A stretch of DNA of 64,000 nt. It comes from Rheinheimera sp. UJ63 (lineage in GTDB: Bacteria > Pseudomonadota > Gammaproteobacteria > Enterobacterales > Alteromonadaceae). This document shows positions 25,845 to 35,612 of the stretch, one piece after another. Position 1 is the stretch's first letter, and every line of letters starts with the position of its first letter. The stretch is taken from positions 1,240,001-1,304,000 of the forward strand of contig NZ_JAKGTQ010000001.1 in the NCBI RefSeq assembly GCF_021568285.1, given 5' to 3'. A program made the translations under genes and the position numbers. The notes under the pieces were generated by a model. The model made no database searches. It saw nothing but the letters and a program-made list of their open reading frames with translations, and was not told where the DNA came from.

Positions 25845-27674
25845 TTATTCAACAGTCACAGACTTTGCGAGGTTACGTGGCTGATCTACGTCGGTGCCTT
25901 TAATGATGGCAACGTAGTAACTCAGCAGCTGCAATGGCAGGGTATACACTACCGGCGCTAACCATTCATGGGTGTGTGGTACGTTAATTACTCGCATCGT
26001 GGCGTCTGACTTAAACTGCGCATCAGCATCGGCGAACACATACAAGATACCGCCACGGGCGCGTACTTCTTCCACGTTCGACTTCAACTTTTCTAACAAG
26101 TCATTGTTTGGCGCTACCACGATAATCGGCATATCGGCATCAATTAACGCCAGTGGGCCGTGTTTTAACTCGCCCGCCGCATAAGCTTCTGCATGAATGT
26201 AAGAGATTTCTTTCAGCTTTAATGCCCCTTCCATCGCAATGGGGTACTGATCACCGCGGCCTAAGAATAACGCATGGTGCTTGTCAGCAAACTCTTCGGC
26301 TAAAGCTTCAATTTGTGGCGCCAGCGCTAAGGTTTCTTCTAACTTGGCAGGTAAACTTTTCAGGGCGTGAGTTAATTCACGCTGCTTTTCAAGGCTTAAG
26401 CCGTTGTATTTACCTACCGCCATGGTCAACATGGCTAACCCCACTAACTGCGTGGTGAATGCCTTAGTAGAGGCTACACCAATTTCTGCGCCAGCACGGG
26501 TCATAAAGGCTAAGTCAGATTCACGAACCAGTGAAGAACCCGCCACGTTACAAATGGTTAAACTGCCTAAGTAACCGGCTTCTTTCGCTAAGCGCAGCGC
26601 GGCTAGGGTATCGGCGGTTTCACCTGATTGCGAAATACTGACTAATAAGCTGTTGGGCTGCACAAAAGATTTGCGGTAACGGAATTCTGAAGCGATTTCG
26701 ACATTACAAGATACGCCGCCTAACGACTCCAACCAATAACGCGCCACCATACCAGAGTGATAACTGGTACCACAGGCCACAATTTGAATATGCTTAACCT
26801 TTTTAAATAGCTCAGCTGCGCCATTACCAAAGGTTTCGTCGAGCACGCTGTCATTGCTTAAACGGCCTTCTAAGGTGTTATTGATGGCTTGTGGCTGCTC
26901 GTAAGTTTCTTTGAGCATAAAGTGGCGATACTGGCCTTTATCACCGGCATCGTAACTGACGTTGGATTCATGCACTTCACGCTCTACCGCGTTACCGTCT
27001 TTATCGAAAATACTGACACTTTGCCGAGTAATTTCTGCTACATCGCCTTCTTCTAAAAACATAAAACGACGGGTTACCGGCAATAAGGCCAGCTGATCAG
27101 AGGCAATAAAGTTCTCACCGATACCTAAACCAATCACCAAGGGGCTACCTGAACGGGCTACCACTACACGGCTAGGATCGGTTTTATCTAATAACACGGT
27201 ACCGTAAGCGCCATGCAGTTGTTTTACCGTTGCTTGCACGGCTGCTAACAGTGAGCTAGCTTGCTTTAATTCTTCTTCTACTAGGTGGGCGATAACTTCG
27301 GTATCGGTGTCTGAGGTAAACACATAACCTTTCGCTTTAAGCGCTTCGCGCAGCGGGTTATGATTTTCAATAATACCGTTGTGTACCACGATGATATTGC
27401 TAGAAATATGAGGGTGCGCATTGCGTTCACTTGGCTCACCATGCGTTGCCCAGCGCGTATGCGCGATACCCGTACCGCCAAGCACCGGCGCTAATGCCAC
27501 CGCATCGGCCAGCTCTTTTACTTTACCTAAACGGCGTAAACGCTGTAACTCGCCTTGCTGGTTAACAACCGCCACGCCGGCCGAGTCATAACCGCGATAT
27601 TCTAAACGGCGCAAACCTTCAACTAAAATATCAACCACATCACGCTGCGCTACTGCGCCAACAATGCCACACAT
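25845..27674 (-). CDS. glmS: Glutamine-fructose-6-phosphate aminotransferase
   Basis: GlmS makes glucosamine-6-phosphate from fructose-6-phosphate and glutamine, the first step toward UDP-GlcNAc, peptidoglycan and LPS. Length is 609 residues, the same as in E. coli. Cys2 (MCGIVGAV) is the glutaminase nucleophile. The glutaminase domain spans about 1-240, and two SIS sugar-binding domains follow ([31 protein letters not shown]). The C-terminus [11 protein letters not shown] is conserved. GGAG lies seven bases before the ATG. It follows the DeoR-type regulator by 46 bases, probably in one transcript. glmU is nearby at 35613-36977 but not adjacent. Confidence 0.99.
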   Translation of the reverse strand: MCGIVGAVAQRDVVDILVEGLRRLEYRGYDSAGVAVVNQQGELQRLRRLGKVKELADAVALAPVLGGTGIAHTRWATHGEPSERNAHPHISSNIIVVHNGIIENHNPLREALKAKGYVFTSDTDTEVIAHLVEEELKQASSLLAAVQATVKQLHGAYGTVLLDKTDPSRVVVARSGSPLVIGLGIGENFIASDQLALLPVTRRFMFLEEGDVAEITRQSVSIFDKDGNAVEREVHESNVSYDAGDKGQYRHFMLKETYEQPQAINNTLEGRLSNDSVLDETFGNGAAELFKKVKHIQIVACGTSYHSGMVARYWLESLGGVSCNVEIASEFRYRKSFVQPNSLLVSISQSGETADTLAALRLAKEAGYLGSLTICNVAGSSLVRESDLAFMTRAGAEIGVASTKAFTTQLVGLAMLTMAVGKYNGLSLEKQRELTHALKSLPAKLEETLALAPQIEALAEEFADKHHALFLGRGDQYPIAMEGALKLKEISYIHAEAYAAGELKHGPLALIDADMPIIVVAPNNDLLEKLKSNVEEVRARGGILYVFADADAQFKSDATMRVINVPHTHEWLAPVVYTLPLQLLSYYVAIIKGTDVDQPRNLAKSVTVE

Positions 27675-27720
27675 ATTCTTACTCCGTTAAATTAACTAAA
27701 AGGGTTCGCAAAAATGCTAT

Positions 27721-28488
27721 TTAATACGCTGCGCGGATCACGCTAACGCCTTGCTGTTCTATTTCCGCGGCCTGAGCAGCGGATAAACCGGTGTCGGTCA
27801 CCAATACTTTGATCATTGACCAGGGTAATTCTAAATTGTGTATTTTTCGCCCCAGCTTGTCTGATTCCAGCATCACGATGACTTCGCGCGAGACCTCAGC
27901 CATTACTCGGCTTAAGCTGTATAACTCATTGTAAGTAGTTGTGCCGCGAGCTAAATCGATGCCGTCGGCGCCAATAAAAAGTTGGTCGAAGTCGTAATTA
28001 CGTAACATTTGCTCGGCTAATTGGCCTTGGAATGCTTCAGACTGCGGATCCCAAGTACCACCGGTTAAAAGTAGCGTCGGCTCGTTTTCCAACTCACGCA
28101 AGGCATTGGCAATGGCTAATGAATTAGTCATGACCACAAGGCCACGTTTTTGCACTAGCTCTGGCAATAGTGCCGCCGTCGTACGGCCACTGTCGATAAT
28201 AATTCGGTAATGATCTTTAATCAGCGTCGCAGCCGCTTTAGCAATTGCTAACTTTCGTTCTGAAACTTTCGCTAAGCTACTGTCAGAAATAAAATCTTGT
28301 GGTACTGGCACTGCACCACCGTATCGACGTAATAATAAGCCGGCCGCCTCTAGGGCAGTTAAGTCTTTGCGGATGGTCACTTCGGACGTGTTAAATTGCT
28401 CCGCCAGCTGCTCAACGGTCACTTCGCCCTGTTTTTGCAATTGGGCGACAATCAAATGCCGACGCTGTTGTGTGTTACGTTTATTCAT
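27721..28488 (-). CDS. DeoR-family transcriptional regulator
   Basis: This 255-residue regulator has the DeoR-type N-terminal helix-turn-helix (RRHLIVAQLQKQGEVTVEQL, FNTSEVTIRKDLTALEAAG) and a sugar-phosphate-sensing DeoRC domain (IIIDSGRTTAALLPEL, LLTGGTWDPQSEAFQG, FIGADGID). The ATG at 28488 is used; a GTG three codons earlier is possible. It lies directly upstream of glmS, which suggests control of amino-sugar synthesis in response to a sugar phosphate. This is inference from position. Confidence 0.9.
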   Translation of the reverse strand: MNKRNTQQRRHLIVAQLQKQGEVTVEQLAEQFNTSEVTIRKDLTALEAAGLLLRRYGGAVPVPQDFISDSSLAKVSERKLAIAKAAATLIKDHYRIIIDSGRTTAALLPELVQKRGLVVMTNSLAIANALRELENEPTLLLTGGTWDPQSEAFQGQLAEQMLRNYDFDQLFIGADGIDLARGTTTYNELYSLSRVMAEVSREVIVMLESDKLGRKIHNLELPWSMIKVLVTDTGLSAAQAAEIEQQGVSVIRAAY

Positions 28489-28572
28489 TTCTTTCACTTA
28501 GTTTCGAAACGAAAGGTATTCTAGCGATTTCTGCTGCTTTTGCAAGCAATAGTAAAAAACCAAACATATTAA

Positions 28573-28611
28573 TGATAATTATTTGCATTTGTGTTTAGGT
28601 TGTTTTATAGT
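28573..28611 (+). promoter_or_regulatory. Fur-box-like site overlapping a sigma-70 promoter
   Basis: TGATAATTATTTGCA (28573-28587) matches the 7-1-7 Fur consensus TGATAATNATTATCA at 12 of 14 defined positions. It overlaps a -35 TTGCAT (28583-28588). A 17-base spacer leads to a -10 TATAGT (28606-28611). The arrangement predicts repression by Fur-iron and release in iron shortage. Confidence 0.65.
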
Positions 28612-28617
28612 TTGCGC

Positions 28618-28716
28618 TATCAACGGATGGAGGTGAGCTCTTGCTCTGATAAGGATGTTCTGGTCGTTGTTAATGTTGTCCTGCATTTATGGGGAGCTTA
28701 GGCTCCCCACTTTTTT
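28618..28716 (+). ncRNA. Candidate Fur-regulated small RNA (RyhB/PrrF-like role)
   Basis: The promoter at 28583-28611 predicts a start near 28618, and a strong terminator ends at 28716, giving an RNA of about 99 nt. It lies alone between two minus-strand genes, so the plus-strand promoter and terminator have no other purpose. The primary sequence is not recognisably E. coli RyhB or Pseudomonas PrrF, but the architecture is that of such iron-sparing RNAs. A 24-codon frame (28627-28701) exists inside without a ribosome binding site. This is a prediction only. Confidence 0.55.
28690..28716 (+). terminator. Terminator of the candidate small RNA
   Basis: The stem TGGGGAGC / GCTCCCCA with a four-base loop is followed by C and six T on the plus strand. 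The minus strand has no T-run behind the stem, so it does not serve the convergent lipoprotein gene. Confidence 0.85.
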
Positions 28717-28763
28717 ACGACCATCTGCCACTTTGTTCTGTCTTAGCCGTGAAACGATGGCTG

Positions 28764-29330
28764 TTAACGACTTTTCCCCGCCGGTAAAAAGGCAATTCGC
28801 CCTTGTTGCACGGTCATATTTATCGGTAGTGCGGTTAATAATTTTACCGTTGGATCGCTGGTATCCAATTTATAAACTGGGTTAGTCGCCAAAAATTGAT
28901 TCACTATCTGCAATAACTCATTGGTGACCGGCGTAAGGTTACCGCGGTAGCCTGCAGCTTCAATCGAAGAGTCGAGTAATTTTACTGAGCGCACAAATAC
29001 GGCTTTTTGTTCCGCATCATAATAAGGAGCCCCCTCAACCTGCAGTTGCATACTGGCAGGATACGTTAAACCGAACAGGCTTAAGGTTGCCGAAGCAGCT
29101 GTGTTAATTTGCACCAAATCGCTATTATCTGGGCCAATTTTAACGGCCATACTGTCGACCGCCAGCTTTAATGGGATCCCGGCAACATTAGCTTGTCGCG
29201 TTAATTCAGGGATTTGCTGGCTAATCATCTGCTCTAATTGTGTTTCAGAAACAGAGTAAACCGGCATTTGGCCCAATTGACTGCAACCGACCAGCAAAAT
29301 CGTTAAGATAAACAACCCTATTTTTCGCAT
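28764..29330 (-). CDS. DUF1439 lipoprotein (YceB-like)
   Basis: This 188-residue lipoprotein has signal peptide and lipobox LVGC (Cys16), followed by a DUF1439-type domain related to E. coli YceB. The typical pattern is a charged helix (SETQLEQMISQQIPEL) and beta strands (LKLAVDSMAVKIG, LQVEGAPYYDAEQKAVFVR). The family resembles lipid-binding tubular folds but has no settled function. AGGA stands seven bases before the ATG. It is a single gene, convergent with the candidate small RNA. Confidence 0.82.
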   Translation of the reverse strand: MRKIGLFILTILLVGCSQLGQMPVYSVSETQLEQMISQQIPELTRQANVAGIPLKLAVDSMAVKIGPDNSDLVQINTAASATLSLFGLTYPASMQLQVEGAPYYDAEQKAVFVRSVKLLDSSIEAAGYRGNLTPVTNELLQIVNQFLATNPVYKLDTSDPTVKLLTALPINMTVQQGRIAFLPAGKSR

Positions 29331-29587
29331 TATTTTGTCCTGTTTATTGAGTTAAGTTGCAGCCTCGCTAATAGGCTTTGCTCTAATTAACCTTACCTTA
29401 GCTAAACTTAGTATAGGCTGAATATCAGCACCTCTTAACTTTAAAGGCCTTTTTCTTTGCGTTAGCGCGAGTGTTCAAGGGTAAACTCCATGATGTTTTA
29501 GTTTTTTTGCCTGTTTTCAGAAGTAGATCAAACGTATTTCGCCACCTTATGCTAGCCTTGAAGCAAAGCTATGAGAATTAGGTGGCT

Positions 29588-32440
29588 ATGACTGCATTAC
29601 TGCAAAAGGTGTTTAATCGCATTTCACATGCCAATATTTTCGCGATCCCCATAATAATCGCGTTGATTATTTTGGTTAGTTCACCTTTTGTCAGTCGGCT
29701 GATCCCTGGCATTAGCGACATAAATTACCTACCGCTGCACTCTATTTTAGAAATTATTTCCGTTAGTTTTGCCTTTATGATTTTTGCCGTCAGTGCTGAG
29801 CGTATTCTGATCAGCATGAATATCCGCACTGCCATCTTGGCTTGTGCTTTTTTGGCGGTAGTTTGTTTTGATTTATCGCATTTATTATCTTTTACTGGCA
29901 TGCCTGACTATGTCACTCCCAGCGGCCCACAAAAAACCATCTATTTCTGGCTTGCTGCCCGCTTCACCGCCGCTGTAGCGTTATTCTTAGCGGTACTGCC
30001 ACTAGCCAATCGGCCCATTAAACAAGCCGTCTTTGTAAGTATGCTGGTCGTAACCTTAGCGATAATTGCGTTAGTGCATATGGTTATTTTTTATCACACC
30101 AAAGCGTTACCCACGGTCTATGTGCCACAGCAAGGCCTAACCCTCACCAAAATTGCTGCGGAATATCTGTTTATTAGTTTGAATATTCTAACCATCTTGT
30201 GGATGCGCTTTGGCCATGCTCAAAACGCTCACTATTATGCGCCAGCTTTATATACGGCAATGTGGTGCTTAGTGTGTAGCGGGTTTTACTTCACCTTATA
30301 TCTTGATATGCACGACGCCTTTAATGCTGTTGGCCATGTTTTTAAAATTGCAGCTTATTTATTTTTGTACCGTGCGCTGCTACATGAAGTGCTGAGTAAA
30401 CCTTATTTAACGTTGATAGAACGCGAAGCCGATATCTCTGCCACTTTGGCGGCGATCCCCGATGTGTTATTTGAAGTGGATGATGAAGAGCGCTTTTGTC
30501 AGGTTAAAAATACCGATAAAGTTCCCATGTACCTGCCACCTGAGCATTTTTTAGGAAAAACTTTAGCGCAATGTATGCCAGAAGAGGCCTATATTGCAGG
30601 TCAAAAGGCTATTGCACAAGCGCGCCAGTTAGGCCGCTCTGAGCCTTGTAGTTATCCTTTACTGATCGAAGGCAAAGTTTTCTGGTTTCAAGTGATTGCC
30701 GCACGCCGCCAAGCCAAATCAAATAAGCCTCGCTTTGTCTTAGCGGTACGAGATATCACCCAGCAAATGTTAGCGGAAGCCGAACTGAAGGTAAACGCGT
30801 TGGCGTTTTATACGCGTGAAGGCATTATGATTACCGATGCCAATAATCATATTATTAAAGTCAACCCAGCTTTTTCTTTTATTACCGGCTATGAAGCCCA
30901 TGAAGTCGTTGGCAAAACACCGTCGATATTAAGCTCTGGGCAACATGATGCCGCCTTTTACAAAAAAATGTGGCTAGCGCTAAGTGAAAACGGTTTATGG
31001 CAAGGTGAGATTTACAATAAACGCAAAAACGGTGAGATATTTCCTGAGCAAGTCGTTATCAATGCTTTAACCGATCAGCAAGGCGCTGTTACTCATTATA
31101 TCGCCAGCTTTAATGACATTAGTAAAGCAAAAGCGGATCAGCAATATATTCATCAATTGGCGTTTTATGACCCGCTGACCAAATTACCCAATCGTCGCCT
31201 CTTGATCGAGCGCACTGCGCAAGCACAAATGCATAGTGATCGCAGCGGTCATTACGCTGCCTTGTTTTTTATTGATCTCGACCACTTTAAACAACTAAAT
31301 GATAGCCTTGGCCATTCATATGGTGATGAACTATTGCGACAACTCAGCGAGCGTTTACAGCATGCGATTCGGGAGCAAGATACCTTAGCGAGACCAGGCG
31401 GCGATGAGTTTATTTTGTTAGCGCAATTCACTAGCAATGAACTAACCAAAGCCACGGAAGATGCCCACCAGTTAGGCCATAAGTTATTAGACATTATCAA
31501 CAAACCTTTTGAGTTGAAACAGCATCACTATCAAATTTCAGCCAGTATTGGGATAGCGTTGTTTAACGATAATAAGAAAAATATTGATGATTTAATGTCT
31601 TCAGCTGATCTTGCGATGTATCACTCGAAAGAAATGGGGCGCAACCAGCTGTACTTTTTCGAACCGGGAATGCACAAAACGCTACGAAAAAAACAACTGT
31701 TAGAACAATCGTTAAAACAAGCGATCAGCAAACAACAACTAAAATTGTTTTATCAACCTAAAGTTGATAGCCAAGGTCAGATCGTCAGCTACGAAGCACT
31801 GATCCGCTGGTTTCATCCAGAATTTGGTTTGATTTCACCTAACGACTTTATCCCCTTAGCGGAAAACTCATATCTTATTAATGAAATAGGCGAATGGGTG
31901 TTAACAACGGCTTGTCAGCAAATACGCGTATTCCAACAACAAGGTACTCCTTTACCCATTGCCGTCAATGTCAGCGAGCGACAATTAGTGCAGAAAAACT
32001 TTGTTGAGATTGTCAGCAGTATTGTGCAAAACAGTGGTATTGATCCCCACCTTTTAGAGCTCGAAATTACCGAAAGCATGCTTAATGAAGATTTGGAAAA
32101 CACACGTATAAAACTACTGGCGTTAAGCAAGCTGGGTATCACTTTTTCGCTTGATGATTTTGGTACTGGTTATTCCTCGCTGATTTATTTAAAAAATCTA
32201 CCGATCACCGTTCTCAAAATTGACCGATCTTTTGTGCATGAGTTTTTAACGCAAGAAACCGATTTAGCCATTGTTAAAACCATTATCGCCATGGCGAAGT
32301 CGTTGTCATTGCACGTGGTTGCAGAAGGCGTTGAGCAACAAGCACAATATGAAATGTTAATGAGTTTAGGTTGCGATTTGTTTCAAGGCTACTTATTTGG
32401 TAAACCCGAGCCACTTGTACCGCCAGAGCCGATAGAATAA
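29588..32440 (+). CDS. Membrane sensor PAS-PAS-GGDEF-EAL cyclic-di-GMP protein
   Basis: This 950-residue protein begins with about seven to eight membrane helices of a MASE3-like sensor (residues 15-275). Two PAS domains follow (about 285-395 and 400-520), then GGDEF (about 530-690) and EAL (about 705-945). The cyclase motif RPGGDEF is intact and has an RxxD inhibitory site (REQD) five residues before it. The EAL domain keeps YEALIRW, ELEITES, DDFGTGYSSL and KIDRSF, so both synthesis and hydrolysis of c-di-GMP look possible. The ATG at 29588 has AGGTGG upstream; an upstream GTG is less likely. The signal sensed is unknown. Confidence 0.93.
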   Translation: MTALLQKVFNRISHANIFAIPIIIALIILVSSPFVSRLIPGISDINYLPLHSILEIISVSFAFMIFAVSAERILISMNIRTAILACAFLAVVCFDLSHLLSFTGMPDYVTPSGPQKTIYFWLAARFTAAVALFLAVLPLANRPIKQAVFVSMLVVTLAIIALVHMVIFYHTKALPTVYVPQQGLTLTKIAAEYLFISLNILTILWMRFGHAQNAHYYAPALYTAMWCLVCSGFYFTLYLDMHDAFNAVGHVFKIAAYLFLYRALLHEVLSKPYLTLIEREADISATLAAIPDVLFEVDDEERFCQVKNTDKVPMYLPPEHFLGKTLAQCMPEEAYIAGQKAIAQARQLGRSEPCSYPLLIEGKVFWFQVIAARRQAKSNKPRFVLAVRDITQQMLAEAELKVNALAFYTREGIMITDANNHIIKVNPAFSFITGYEAHEVVGKTPSILSSGQHDAAFYKKMWLALSENGLWQGEIYNKRKNGEIFPEQVVINALTDQQGAVTHYIASFNDISKAKADQQYIHQLAFYDPLTKLPNRRLLIERTAQAQMHSDRSGHYAALFFIDLDHFKQLNDSLGHSYGDELLRQLSERLQHAIREQDTLARPGGDEFILLAQFTSNELTKATEDAHQLGHKLLDIINKPFELKQHHYQISASIGIALFNDNKKNIDDLMSSADLAMYHSKEMGRNQLYFFEPGMHKTLRKKQLLEQSLKQAISKQQLKLFYQPKVDSQGQIVSYEALIRWFHPEFGLISPNDFIPLAENSYLINEIGEWVLTTACQQIRVFQQQGTPLPIAVNVSERQLVQKNFVEIVSSIVQNSGIDPHLLELEITESMLNEDLENTRIKLLALSKLGITFSLDDFGTGYSSLIYLKNLPITVLKIDRSFVHEFLTQETDLAIVKTIIAMAKSLSLHVVAEGVEQQAQYEMLMSLGCDLFQGYLFGKPEPLVPPEPIE

Positions 32441-32527
32441 GTCTGGTCGGCTCGCGAGCACATATTAAGTTATGTTATGCTCAGGTCGCTACTCCAAGGG
32501 ATACCTCATAACTAGAACGAGAATACT

Positions 32528-33667
32528 ATGGCACTAATACTAAAACTGATTGCCGGCATTGTGCTGGGCATGTTGTGTGGTCTGTTTGCACCGCACTGGC
32601 TAACGCAACTGCTGCTGACCTTTAAAGGCCTATTTGGCCAACTGTTATTTTTCACCATCCCATTATTAATCTTATTTTTTATTACCAGTGGTATCGCTGC
32701 TCTACCTCGCAATTCAGGAAAGTTACTGGGCCGCACGCTGGGTATTGCCTATTTGTCGACGATTTGCGCCGGCACCTTAGCCTTTATCGTTGCGGCGATA
32801 GTTGTGCCGATGCTGGCGCCTGCAGCTGCCGATTTAGCCAGTATTGATGGCGTTAATTTAACACCTTATATCGAGATGAATATTCCACCGGTGTTTAATG
32901 TAATGACTGCTCTCGCACTCGCCTTTGTATTTGGTTTAGGTATTGCTAGTACGCAAGCCACTTCGTTAAAGCAATTATCTGATCAAGGCCGCGATATTAT
33001 TCAGCTGTTATTGAGCAAAATTATCATTCCTTTTTTACCGCTTTATATCGCAGGTGTTTTTGCACAAATGGCGGCGGCAGGTACGGTGTTTGTTACCTTA
33101 AAAACCTTTGGCATTGTGTTGGTTTTAGCCTTGGTTCTCCATTGGTTATGGATTGTATTGCTATTTACTGCTGCAGGTTTAAAAGCCGGTAAATCACCAC
33201 TGAGCCTAATCAAAACCATGTTGCCCGCCTACTTTACTGCATTGGGTACTATGTCGAGTGCGGCCACAATTCCGGTATCACTGCAGGCCACCAAAAATAA
33301 TGGCGTGAAAGAAGACGTTGCCAATTTTGCAGTACCCTTATGTGCCACGGTGCATTTATCGGGCTCGACCATTACTATCGTCAGCTGCGCTGTGGCAGTG
33401 ATCATGATGAAGAGTAATCTAGAGATCCCATCTTTATTTACCATGCTGCCGTTTATCCTTACCTTAGGTGTGGTGATGTTGGCGGCGCCAGGTGTTCCTG
33501 GTGGCGCAGTGATGTCGGCCGTGGGCTTACTTGGTTCAATGCTCGGTTTTGGCGAAGGCGCTATTGCCCTGATGATTGCCCTGTATATGGCACAAGATAG
33601 CTTTGGTACCGCCTGTAATGTCACCGGCGACGGTGCTATTGCCGTGTTAGTAGACCAAGCCGACTAA
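32528..33667 (+). CDS. DAACS-family dicarboxylate/amino acid:cation symporter
   Basis: This 379-residue inner-membrane protein is of the sodium:dicarboxylate (SDF/Glt) family. It shows the serine-rich re-entrant hairpin (GTMSSAATIPVSL) and the second hairpin with APGVPGGAVMSA, and ends with ALYMAQDSFGTACNVTGDGA, which carries the substrate-binding Asp/Asn residues. It is shorter than GltP (about 430). Substrate may be glutamate, aspartate, serine/threonine or a C4 acid; it cannot be fixed from sequence alone. Confidence 0.9.
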   Translation: MALILKLIAGIVLGMLCGLFAPHWLTQLLLTFKGLFGQLLFFTIPLLILFFITSGIAALPRNSGKLLGRTLGIAYLSTICAGTLAFIVAAIVVPMLAPAAADLASIDGVNLTPYIEMNIPPVFNVMTALALAFVFGLGIASTQATSLKQLSDQGRDIIQLLLSKIIIPFLPLYIAGVFAQMAAAGTVFVTLKTFGIVLVLALVLHWLWIVLLFTAAGLKAGKSPLSLIKTMLPAYFTALGTMSSAATIPVSLQATKNNGVKEDVANFAVPLCATVHLSGSTITIVSCAVAVIMMKSNLEIPSLFTMLPFILTLGVVMLAAPGVPGGAVMSAVGLLGSMLGFGEGAIALMIALYMAQDSFGTACNVTGDGAIAVLVDQAD

Positions 33668-33673
33668 CCGTAA

Positions 33674-33702
33674 ACCGGCATATCGCCAAGCGATGTGCCG
33701 GT
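33674..33702. other. Strong stem-loop after the symporter gene
   Basis: A 13-bp stem (ACCGGCATATCGC / GCGATGTGCCGGT, one G-U pair) with loop CAA starts seven bases after the stop codon. There is no T-run, so it is more likely an mRNA-protecting or Rho-assisted end than an intrinsic terminator. Confidence 0.6.
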
Positions 33703-33742
33703 ATCAAACACACCCTAATATTTTTCAGTAAAAGAGCTGTTC

Positions 33743-33985
33743 ATGACCATTTCTTCGCCCTGTGTGGCATGCTGCAAATTAGATGAGCACAAAGTGTGCG
33801 TTGGCTGTTACCGACATATCAATGAAATTGTCGACTGGAATCGGCAAAGTGAAGCCGACCTAGTATTCATTATGCAAAAAGTCGCCTTACGCCGCGAACA
33901 CTATCAGCAACAAGATGCCAACAGCATCGCCACCTCACCCATCACCCAAGCTGAATGGCAAGCGGCAAAAGCGCAGCGTAAATAA
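33743..33985 (+). CDS. DUF1289 small cysteine-rich protein
   Basis: This 80-residue protein has the DUF1289 pattern SPCVACCKLDEHKVCVGCYR with four of its cysteines likely binding a metal, followed by HINEIVDWNR. The family is common in Proteobacteria as a short protein of unknown function. It sits alone between the symporter and the peptidase gene. Confidence 0.88.
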   Translation: MTISSPCVACCKLDEHKVCVGCYRHINEIVDWNRQSEADLVFIMQKVALRREHYQQQDANSIATSPITQAEWQAAKAQRK

Positions 33986-34127
33986 GCGTAAAACACCGTG
34001 TTGTGTTGCCATCCGTGCAACCGCAAAAAAACCATCACAGATATACTGCAACTGACCGCAAGCATCACAACCAAGTATTGAGCTAAGCTGTATAGTAAAT
34101 CTGAGTTGACTCAAACTAGGATCGATT

Positions 34128-35495
34128 ATGTTTACTGCCCGTACTTATCTGGCTGCCTTGATACTCGCAGCCTTACCCGCACAAGCTCAACAAAATGATA
34201 ATAAACAACAAATGTTGCATGCGATTGCCGAAGCCCCTTCTGCCGACAATATTAAACGCGATATTGAGAAGCTAGTGAGTTTTGGTACTCGCCATACTTT
34301 GTCTGAAACAGAATCGGATACGCGTGGTATTGGCGCAGCACGACGCTGGATCAAAGCTGAATTTGAAAAAATCTCCGCTGAATGTGGAGGCTGTTTAGAA
34401 GTATCTTATTCTACAGGGGTGATCAGCGGTGAAGCACGCATCCCCAATGCCACGGAAGTGGTCAGTGTTATTGCCATCCAACGCGGTAAAACCGACCCTA
34501 ATCGTTTCGTCATTATGTCAGGTGATATTGATTCTCGGGTATCCGATGTGATGGATTTTACCAGTGATGCGCCAGGTGCGAATGATAACGCTTCGGGTGT
34601 TGCCGGCACGTTAGAAGCCGCCCGCGTATTAAGCCAATATCAATTTAACGGTAGCATTGTTTATGCGGCTTTAGCCGGTGAAGAACAAGGCTTATTTGGC
34701 GGCAAAATCTTAGCACAACAAGCCAAAGACGCAGGCTGGCGCATTAAAGCGGTATTAAATAACGATATGATTGGCAATACCGCAGGAATTAACGGTGTGA
34801 TCGACAACACCACGGCGCGCGTGTTTGCTGAAGGCACTCGGGCCAACGAAACCGAAGCCGAAGCGCGCAGTCGCCGCTTTACTGGCGGTGAAAACGACTC
34901 ACCGACGCGTAACCTTGCCCGTTATATTGATTTGATCGCAGATAACTACATGACTAACTTAGATGTGATGCCAGTCTATCGGTTAGATCGTTTTGCCCGT
35001 GGTGGTCATCATCGGCCTTTTAACGATTTAGGCTACCCAGCCGTACGTATTATGGAAACCAATGAGCACTATGATCGCCAGCATCAAGATTTACGTACCG
35101 AAAATGGCATCGTTTATGGCGACACCCTTGATGGCGTTGATTTTGCGTATGCCGCAAAACTAACGGCCCTGAATGCCGTTAGCTTAGCCAGTTTATCTTG
35201 GGCACCTAATCCACCTGCCGACGTAACGATTAAAGGCGCAGTGAGCGCCAATACTACTTTGTCATGGGCCGATCCCTTGCCACAAGAAGACAAACTGGTA
35301 AAAGGTTATAAGATTTACTGGCGTTACACCGACGCTTCAGCTTGGCAATTTAGCCGTGAAGTGGGCAAGGTAACCGAATTTACCTTGGAAAACGTTGTTA
35401 TTGATAACTACTTTTTTGGTTTAGCCAGTGTTAGCCAAGATGGCATTGAAAGCCCTGTGGTCTTTCCAGGTGCAGCGGGTTCCTTTGGTAATTAA
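34128..35495 (+). CDS. M28-family zinc metallopeptidase, secreted
   Basis: This 455-residue enzyme is probably an exported aminopeptidase. It has a signal peptide (MFTARTYLAALILAALPAQA) and an M28 domain with the metal-ligand segments GANDNASGVAGTLEAAR, LAGEEQGLFGGK, NNDMIGN and ETNEHYDRQHQ, the last giving the final His. About 90 C-terminal residues (WAPNPPADVTIKG onward) form an FN3-like domain. AGGA lies six bases before the ATG. It is a single gene ending at a bidirectional terminator shared with glmU. Confidence 0.92.
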   Translation: MFTARTYLAALILAALPAQAQQNDNKQQMLHAIAEAPSADNIKRDIEKLVSFGTRHTLSETESDTRGIGAARRWIKAEFEKISAECGGCLEVSYSTGVISGEARIPNATEVVSVIAIQRGKTDPNRFVIMSGDIDSRVSDVMDFTSDAPGANDNASGVAGTLEAARVLSQYQFNGSIVYAALAGEEQGLFGGKILAQQAKDAGWRIKAVLNNDMIGNTAGINGVIDNTTARVFAEGTRANETEAEARSRRFTGGENDSPTRNLARYIDLIADNYMTNLDVMPVYRLDRFARGGHHRPFNDLGYPAVRIMETNEHYDRQHQDLRTENGIVYGDTLDGVDFAYAAKLTALNAVSLASLSWAPNPPADVTIKGAVSANTTLSWADPLPQEDKLVKGYKIYWRYTDASAWQFSREVGKVTEFTLENVVIDNYFFGLASVSQDGIESPVVFPGAAGSFGN

Positions 35496-35560
35496 ACATC
35501 AATGAGCCTAAGCATTTACGGTAAGCTTTTACAGTAAGTAACCCAGGCTAAACTAAAACA

Positions 35561-35591
35561 AAAAAGCCGGTCTTTTCATGACCGGCTTTTT
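35561..35591. terminator. Bidirectional terminator between M28 peptidase and glmU
   Basis: The stem AAAAAGCCGGTC / GACCGGCTTTTT with a seven-base loop has T-runs on both strands and serves the two convergent genes. Confidence 0.92.
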
Positions 35592-35612
35592 ATTAGCGCT
35601 TAAGACGCGCGT

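Noticed and set aside
33674-33702. Intrinsic terminator after the DAACS symporter
   Set aside because: The stem is strong but lacks a T-run on either strand, so it is reported only as a stem-loop.
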